A DNA stretch of 64,000 nt from positions 372,001 through 436,000 of the forward strand of contig NZ_JAARLZ010000002.1 of the NCBI RefSeq assembly GCF_011759365.1, read 5' to 3'. A model generated the notes under the pieces. The model saw nothing but the letters and a program-made list of their open reading frames with translations, made no database searches and was not told the DNA's origin. The translations under genes were made by a program, and so were the position numbers. Of the stretch, positions 59,666 to 64,000 are shown piece by piece; the first letter of the stretch is position 1, and each line of letters opens with the position of its first letter. This stretch comes from Luteibacter anthropi (lineage in GTDB: Bacteria; Pseudomonadota; Gammaproteobacteria; Xanthomonadales; Rhodanobacteraceae).

Positions 59666-61663
59666 ATGCACGATCCGAGCATGTCCGGTCGCAGGGGCTT
59701 TCTGAAAGCCTCCGTCATGGGCGCAGTGACGTCGCTGCTGCCGCCAGGCGCAGTGGGTGCAACAGTGGCCCCGAAGGCCGCCGCGACCTTTCCACCAGCA
59801 CCTCTCGCTCCCCAGCCCTTCCAGCTGCTACCGGCAGGATCGATTCGCCCTTCGGGCTGGTTGCGCCGTCAGCTGGAAATCCAGGCGGCGGGCCTCGGCG
59901 GTCGGGTGGATGAAACATGGCCGGATCTCGGTCCCAATAGCGGCTGGCTGGGTGGCACCGGGGAATCGTGGGAACGCGGACCGTACTACCTCGATGGCCT
60001 GCTACCCCTTGCATGGCAGCTCGACTCGCCCACCTTGAAGGCGAAAGCGCAGCGCTTCGTCGACTGGACGCTGGACCATCCCTGGGCCAACGGCATGTTC
60101 GGCCCGAAGAGCAATGACGACTGGTGGCCGCGCATGGTCATGCTCAAGGCATTGACGCAGTACCAGGAATTGACCGGCGATGCGCGCGTCATACCGTTCA
60201 TGACCCGCTATTTTCACTACCAGCTCGAAGCCCTGCCTGAGCGCCCGTTGCGCGACTGGGGCCGGATGCGCTGGCAGGATGAAGTGGCCTGCCTTCTCTG
60301 GCTTTACACGCGCACGCAGGACCCGAAGCTGCTGGACCTTGCCGCGCTACTGAAAAAACAGGGCTACGACTGGCAAGGCATGTTCGCCGTGTTTCCCTTC
60401 CGGGAAAAAACCGATGCGAAGACGGTAGAAGCCAAGGGCGGCAAGAACGCCTTCATGGAAGACGACGGTTTGCAGGTGCATGGCGTGAATATCGCCCAGG
60501 CACTTAAGGCCTCTCCCGTCTGGTCGCTGATATCGCGCGATGCAAATGATCGTGCCGCCATACATCACCAGCTTGCCCAGCTCGACCAGTACCACGGTCT
60601 GGCCAATGGCATGTATTCCGCCGACGAGCATCTGGCCGGCCGCAATCCATCGCAAGGCGTCGAGTTGTGTACGGTGGTGGAAGCCATGTATTCGCTGGAA
60701 GTGGCGCTGGCGATTACCGGTGATGCGGCACTGGGCGACCGCATCGAACGCATCGCCTACAACGCCTTGCCGGGCGCATTCACCGACGACATGTGGGCGC
60801 ACCAGTACGACCAGCAACCCAACCAGGTGGAATGCAGCCTGCATCGCAGGCCATGGACCACCAATGGCCCCGAGGCCAACCTGTTCGGCCTCGATCCTCA
60901 TTTCGGCTGCTGCACGGCGAACTTCCACCAGGGCTGGCCGAAGCTGACGGCGAGCCTGTGGATGGCCTGCGCCGATGGAGGCCTTGCCGCCACGGTATAC
61001 GCACCCTGCTGCGTCAACGCGGTGGCTCGCGGCGTACCCGTGCAGATCGAGCAGGAAACCGATTACCCCTTCCGCGACGACATCGCGATAACCCTCAAGC
61101 CCGACTCGCCAGTGGAGTTTCCCATTCGCCTGCGCATACCTGCATGGTGTCGTTCGCCGTCGATACGCATCAACGGAGAATCCGTGCAGGTGAGTCTACG
61201 GGAGGGTTTCGTCACCATCGAGCGTCGGTGGTCCACGGGGGACACGATCCGACTCTCCTTTCCCGCCGATGTGATCGCGGAAAAGGGATACAACGATTCG
61301 ATCAGTTTCACGCGGGGCGCCCTGGTGTTTTCCTTGCCCGTGGGTGAGGCCTGGGTCAAGTGGCGCAAACGCGGGCTCACCAACGACTGGCAGGTGTATC
61401 CCACTTCGGCCTGGAATTACGCCGTGGCGACTGACGCCACCGCGCAACACCATGACGTCGGCAAGCGCCCTTTTGCAGGCGCCACACCCGCCGTGACACT
61501 TCAGGTGAAGGGGCGACTGGCCTCATGGAAGGCGGAAGAAGGCGCCGCCGAACCCGTGCCCGCCACGCCAGCGATGGAAGACGAACCGGTCACCACCTTG
61601 CGACTGGTGCCTTATGCCGGCGCCAAGCTTCGCATCACGTCGTTTCCCGTCATGCCAGCCTGA
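59666..61663 (+). CDS. GH127-family beta-L-arabinofuranosidase-like protein, Tat exported
   Basis: A 665-residue protein of the DUF1680/GH127 family. The N-terminus has a twin-arginine signal, SGRRGFLKASVMG, followed by a hydrophobic stretch. The (alpha/alpha)6 core carries the paired elements of the zinc-cysteine active site of this family: the E-x-C motif in GVELCTVVEAM and the double cysteine in HFGCCTANFHQGW (C415-C416). In the characterised member HypBA1 the glutamate and cysteines hold zinc and act in retaining hydrolysis. Beta-sandwich domains follow. ATG 59681 is an alternative start. The convergent gene is an aldose epimerase, consistent with sugar use. Confidence 0.85.
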   Translation: MHDPSMSGRRGFLKASVMGAVTSLLPPGAVGATVAPKAAATFPPAPLAPQPFQLLPAGSIRPSGWLRRQLEIQAAGLGGRVDETWPDLGPNSGWLGGTGESWERGPYYLDGLLPLAWQLDSPTLKAKAQRFVDWTLDHPWANGMFGPKSNDDWWPRMVMLKALTQYQELTGDARVIPFMTRYFHYQLEALPERPLRDWGRMRWQDEVACLLWLYTRTQDPKLLDLAALLKKQGYDWQGMFAVFPFREKTDAKTVEAKGGKNAFMEDDGLQVHGVNIAQALKASPVWSLISRDANDRAAIHHQLAQLDQYHGLANGMYSADEHLAGRNPSQGVELCTVVEAMYSLEVALAITGDAALGDRIERIAYNALPGAFTDDMWAHQYDQQPNQVECSLHRRPWTTNGPEANLFGLDPHFGCCTANFHQGWPKLTASLWMACADGGLAATVYAPCCVNAVARGVPVQIEQETDYPFRDDIAITLKPDSPVEFPIRLRIPAWCRSPSIRINGESVQVSLREGFVTIERRWSTGDTIRLSFPADVIAEKGYNDSISFTRGALVFSLPVGEAWVKWRKRGLTNDWQVYPTSAWNYAVATDATAQHHDVGKRPFAGATPAVTLQVKGRLASWKAEEGAAEPVPATPAMEDEPVTTLRLVPYAGAKLRITSFPVMPA

Positions 61664-61674
61664 AGCAATCTAAC

Positions 61675-61702
61675 GAACGAGCGCCCTCCCCGGCGCTCGT
61701 TC
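61675..61702. terminator. bidirectional terminator between GH127 and galM genes
   Basis: GAACGAGCGCC and GGCGCTCGTTC form a perfect 11-base stem around CTCCCC. It starts 12 bases after the GH127 stop and ends 11 bases from the convergent epimerase stop. Confidence 0.75.
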
Positions 61703-61712
61703 GCCAGTGATC

Positions 61713-62861
61713 TCAGTGCCTGCTTCCTTCAGCTGTCGTGCCGAATTCATACACGATGGTGTGGCTGTACTGCTGACCCGGTGCCAGTCGTGCGGAACCG
61801 AAAGACGGATGGTTCGGCGTATCCGGATGGAGCTGCGGTTCCAGTACGAAGGCATCACCCTGGCGATACATATGGCCTCCCGTGCCGACGCTGGTCGCAT
61901 CGAGGAAGTTGCCCGAGTAGAACTGCAAGCCGGGCATGGTTGATTTCAAGGTCATGGTGCGGCCCGACACCGGATCTTCCACCTTCGCTACCAAACGCGG
62001 CTCCCTGGCGATGTCCTTCGCGATGACAAAATCGTGATCGTAGCCGCGACCATTGAGAAGCTGCTGCTCGGACTCACGCACGTTCTGGCCGATCGGCTTG
62101 CCCTTGCGGAAATCGAACGGGGTACCCGCCACGGGCTTGATGTCACCCAGCGGAATCGCCGTGGCGTCCACCGGTATGTACTGATCGGCCGGGATCGTCA
62201 GCCGCTGGTCCATGACCGAACCACTGCCCTCGCCCGCCAGGTTCCAGTAAGCATGGTTGGTGAGGTTGACGATGGTCGGCTTGTCGGTGGTGGCGCCGTA
62301 GACAAGGGTCAGTCGGTTGTGCGCGTCCAGCGTGTACGTAGCAGTGGCCGTGAGCTTGCCCGGATAGCCCATGTCGCCATCGGGGCTGACGTAGGTGAAC
62401 GTGACGCTGGCACTGTCCGCACTGCTCTTCACGTCACCCATCGTCCACAGCACCTTGTCGAAACCCTTGGTACCACCGTGAAGCGAGTTGGGGCCGTTAT
62501 TGACCGGCAAGGTGTAGTCATGGCCGTCTAGCGTGAAGTGACCCTTGGCGATGCGGTTGGCATAACGACCCACCGTGGCGCCAAAATACTGCGGGTTTTT
62601 CACGTAATCATCGAACCTGGCGTAACCAAGCAGGATATTGGCGGCATGACCCTGCCGGTCGGGTGTGATGACTTCCTGCAAGCCCGCGCCATAGGCCATG
62701 ACGCGGATCTTCACGCCATGGCCGCTGTCGAGCGCCACGGCATCCACCCTGGTTCCATCGGGCAGCGTGCCGAAGCTTTCACGCTTTGCTTCGGCCGCGT
62801 GCGTCGAGGCGGTTATCGCCATCGCCGCGCATAAGGCACCAACCAGCACTATACGTTGCAC
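61713..62861 (-). CDS. galM: periplasmic aldose 1-epimerase
   Basis: A 382-residue mutarotase with an export signal (GTG-started VQRIVLVGALCAAMAI, cleavage near THAAEA). Family motifs are YANRIAKG, the catalytic histidine in VNLTNHAYWNLAG and the general base in FVLEPQLHPDTPNH. It interconverts alpha and beta anomers of aldoses such as galactose or arabinose. The GTG at 62861 is chosen because GGAAGGAG lies eight bases before it; ATG 62879 is a weaker alternative six codons longer. Convergent with a GH127 enzyme whose product it could process. Confidence 0.9.
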   Translation of the reverse strand: MQRIVLVGALCAAMAITASTHAAEAKRESFGTLPDGTRVDAVALDSGHGVKIRVMAYGAGLQEVITPDRQGHAANILLGYARFDDYVKNPQYFGATVGRYANRIAKGHFTLDGHDYTLPVNNGPNSLHGGTKGFDKVLWTMGDVKSSADSASVTFTYVSPDGDMGYPGKLTATATYTLDAHNRLTLVYGATTDKPTIVNLTNHAYWNLAGEGSGSVMDQRLTIPADQYIPVDATAIPLGDIKPVAGTPFDFRKGKPIGQNVRESEQQLLNGRGYDHDFVIAKDIAREPRLVAKVEDPVSGRTMTLKSTMPGLQFYSGNFLDATSVGTGGHMYRQGDAFVLEPQLHPDTPNHPSFGSARLAPGQQYSHTIVYEFGTTAEGSRH

Positions 62862-62993
62862 GTCCGGCACTCCTTCCATAGCCCTTATCGGGATGCCGCA
62901 TGCAAGCATATTGTATGATTAATGCGCAAGTATCTTTTTATGCGGCACTTTTCGTTGCGCGTCGCAGCATGGCGACGGATGGGCCCTTCCCCA

Positions 62994-63734
62994 TCACCAG
63001 CCATGCCGTGATTGCTGCGCATGGCCATCATGGAAGAAACCGCCGGTAGGCCCCATGGGGCTGAGTGTCGCCAGCTCCACGGCGGCAACCGCTGCATCTT
63101 CCACACGGCGATAGCCGCTGTGCCCGTTGAGGTCGGTTGCTGCGTAACCGGGATTGATGGCATTGACCTTGATGCCTTCGTCAAGCAGCTCTTTGGCGAG
63201 CTTCACGGTCAGCATGTTCAATGCGCTCTTGGATGCGCTGTAGCCAGGATAACCCACGGTCCAGATAAGGCCGCTCATGTCGGCCGTCTCACTGATGGAG
63301 CCGAGCGAACTGCTGACCATGACGATGCGTGCGCCCTCCGCTCGACGCAGCAACGGCAGGAAGGCCTGGGTGACTCGCATCGGCCCCAGCGTGTTCACGT
63401 CGAACATGAGGCGCATGTCGTCAATGGATTCTTCACTGGCCCGCGTTGTCGTCCCAATGCTGATGCCTGCATTGTTCACAAGCGCGTCCAGGGCAGTGAC
63501 CTCGCTCTCAAGTCGCGTACGGGCGGCTGCCACGCTCTGGGCGTCCGCTACGTCGAGCGTGATGGCATGCGCATCGAGGCCGGCGCTACGCAGTTCGGCG
63601 GCAGCTTTCTCGCCGCGCCCTGCATCACGGCATCCCAGCCAGACGGAATAGCCGCGTTCACCCAGCTGGCGTGCGATGGCGAAGCCAATGCCCTTGTTGG
63701 CGCCAGTGATGAGGGCAACAGGTTTACTCGACAT
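62994..63734 (-). CDS. short-chain dehydrogenase/reductase, carbonyl-reductase-like
   Basis: A 246-residue SDR. The cofactor motif is ITGANKGIGFAIA, NNAG is in LVNNAGISIG, and the catalytic pair is in YPGYSASK. GANKGIG and the overall pattern resemble the CBR1-like carbonyl reductases. The ATG follows AGGA. It diverges from a partial AraC regulator at the right edge, the likely controller. Substrate unknown. Confidence 0.9.
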   Translation of the reverse strand: MSSKPVALITGANKGIGFAIARQLGERGYSVWLGCRDAGRGEKAAAELRSAGLDAHAITLDVADAQSVAAARTRLESEVTALDALVNNAGISIGTTTRASEESIDDMRLMFDVNTLGPMRVTQAFLPLLRRAEGARIVMVSSSLGSISETADMSGLIWTVGYPGYSASKSALNMLTVKLAKELLDEGIKVNAINPGYAATDLNGHSGYRRVEDAAVAAVELATLSPMGPTGGFFHDGHAQQSRHGW

Positions 63735-63888
63735 GAAAGCATCCTTTGACGTGTGGTGGCGATGGTCTATTTTTCGCCCGCGAACGCCGGACGAGCATCC
63801 CTCATCACGCCAGAGACTTGCCTGATCCTGCCAATTTGATTAGCTTCGAGATCGGCTGGCATACATCACCCGGTAAGGAGACGCCCCT

Positions 63889-64000
63889 TTGCTCGCCCAT
63901 CTGATCGCGATAGCGAACCGTCATAGAGCAGGTCTCCGCGTGCAGACCGCCGTGCCCCGGCTGGTCATCTGGTCGGCCGAAGCGCCGACCGAGCCGATTC
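63889..64000 (+). CDS. AraC-family regulator, N-terminal fragment (continues past window)
   Basis: A frame open to the window end begins with TTG at 63889, eight bases after a strong TAAGGAG site (63874-63880). The translated start, LAHLIAIANRHRAGLRVQTA followed by VPRLVIWSAEAPTEP, resembles the N-terminal cupin region of AraC-type regulators (AraC_N). Only about 37 residues are visible, so the call rests on this short match and on the divergent SDR gene, a common partner of such regulators. Confidence 0.55.
   Translation, partial: MLAHLIAIANRHRAGLRVQTAVPRLVIWSAEAPTEPI

Overview
The window is high-GC DNA with dense, overlapping genes, many TonB-dependent receptors of the xanthomonad carbohydrate type, TATGCT-like -10 elements and GTAGGAGC-type REP repeats. 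Together these suggest a gammaproteobacterium of the Lysobacterales (Xanthomonadales), most likely Rhodanobacteraceae such as Luteibacter or Dyella. The genus is inference. No tRNA, rRNA, CRISPR array, integrase or transposase was seen.

Bases 1-13343 form one tightly overlapped operon, running in from the left edge, for a salicylate-capped thiazoline-type metallophore. It has two YbtP/YbtQ-like ABC half-transporters, a saccharopine-dehydrogenase-like reductase, two stand-alone carrier-type C-methyltransferases, a cytochrome P450, a thiazolinyl imide reductase, a VOC protein, a salicyl-AMP ligase, a type II thioesterase, and PchB and PchA for salicylate. The NRPS/PKS assembly line is not in the window and is presumably upstream. 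An NHL-repeat/LytM envelope protein, an acyltransferase and a 4'-phosphopantetheinyl transferase follow; the last could activate the assembly line.

Bases 17690-27115 hold redox and stress functions: a thioredoxin-reductase-like enzyme with an Rrf2 regulator, a large beta-propeller sensor kinase without a visible partner, and SoxR divergent from an RND efflux pair across a textbook MerR-type promoter with a 19-bp spacer. Bases 27212-30489 carry a sugar MFS transporter with a small P-loop kinase, and a secreted alpha/beta hydrolase.

Bases 30622-38944 are a minus-strand carbohydrate operon: TonB receptor, Tat-exported GH35 beta-galactosidase, APC permease, PfkB-family kinase and GH4 glycosidase. 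A second TonB receptor diverges from it across an 800-base spacer that holds a perfect 20-bp palindrome.

Bases 42817-50998 hold assorted hydrolases, an SDR, a GST, an O-methyltransferase, an epimerase and AraC regulators. They are interrupted at about 45540-47270 by an A/T-richer island with two coupled genes: a DCTPP1/MazG-type nucleotide pyrophosphohydrolase and an HNH nuclease with an EVE/PUA-like N-terminal domain. This looks like a compact defence system aimed at modified cytosine.

Bases 51060-64000 hold oleate hydratase, a CocE-type hydrolase with a divergent LysR regulator, two overlapping epoxide-hydrolase-like genes, an ArsR regulator with two matching operators, a GH127 arabinofuranosidase-like enzyme, a periplasmic aldose epimerase, an SDR and the first codons of an AraC regulator. 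Six REP-type inverted repeats, in two sequence classes, sit between genes.
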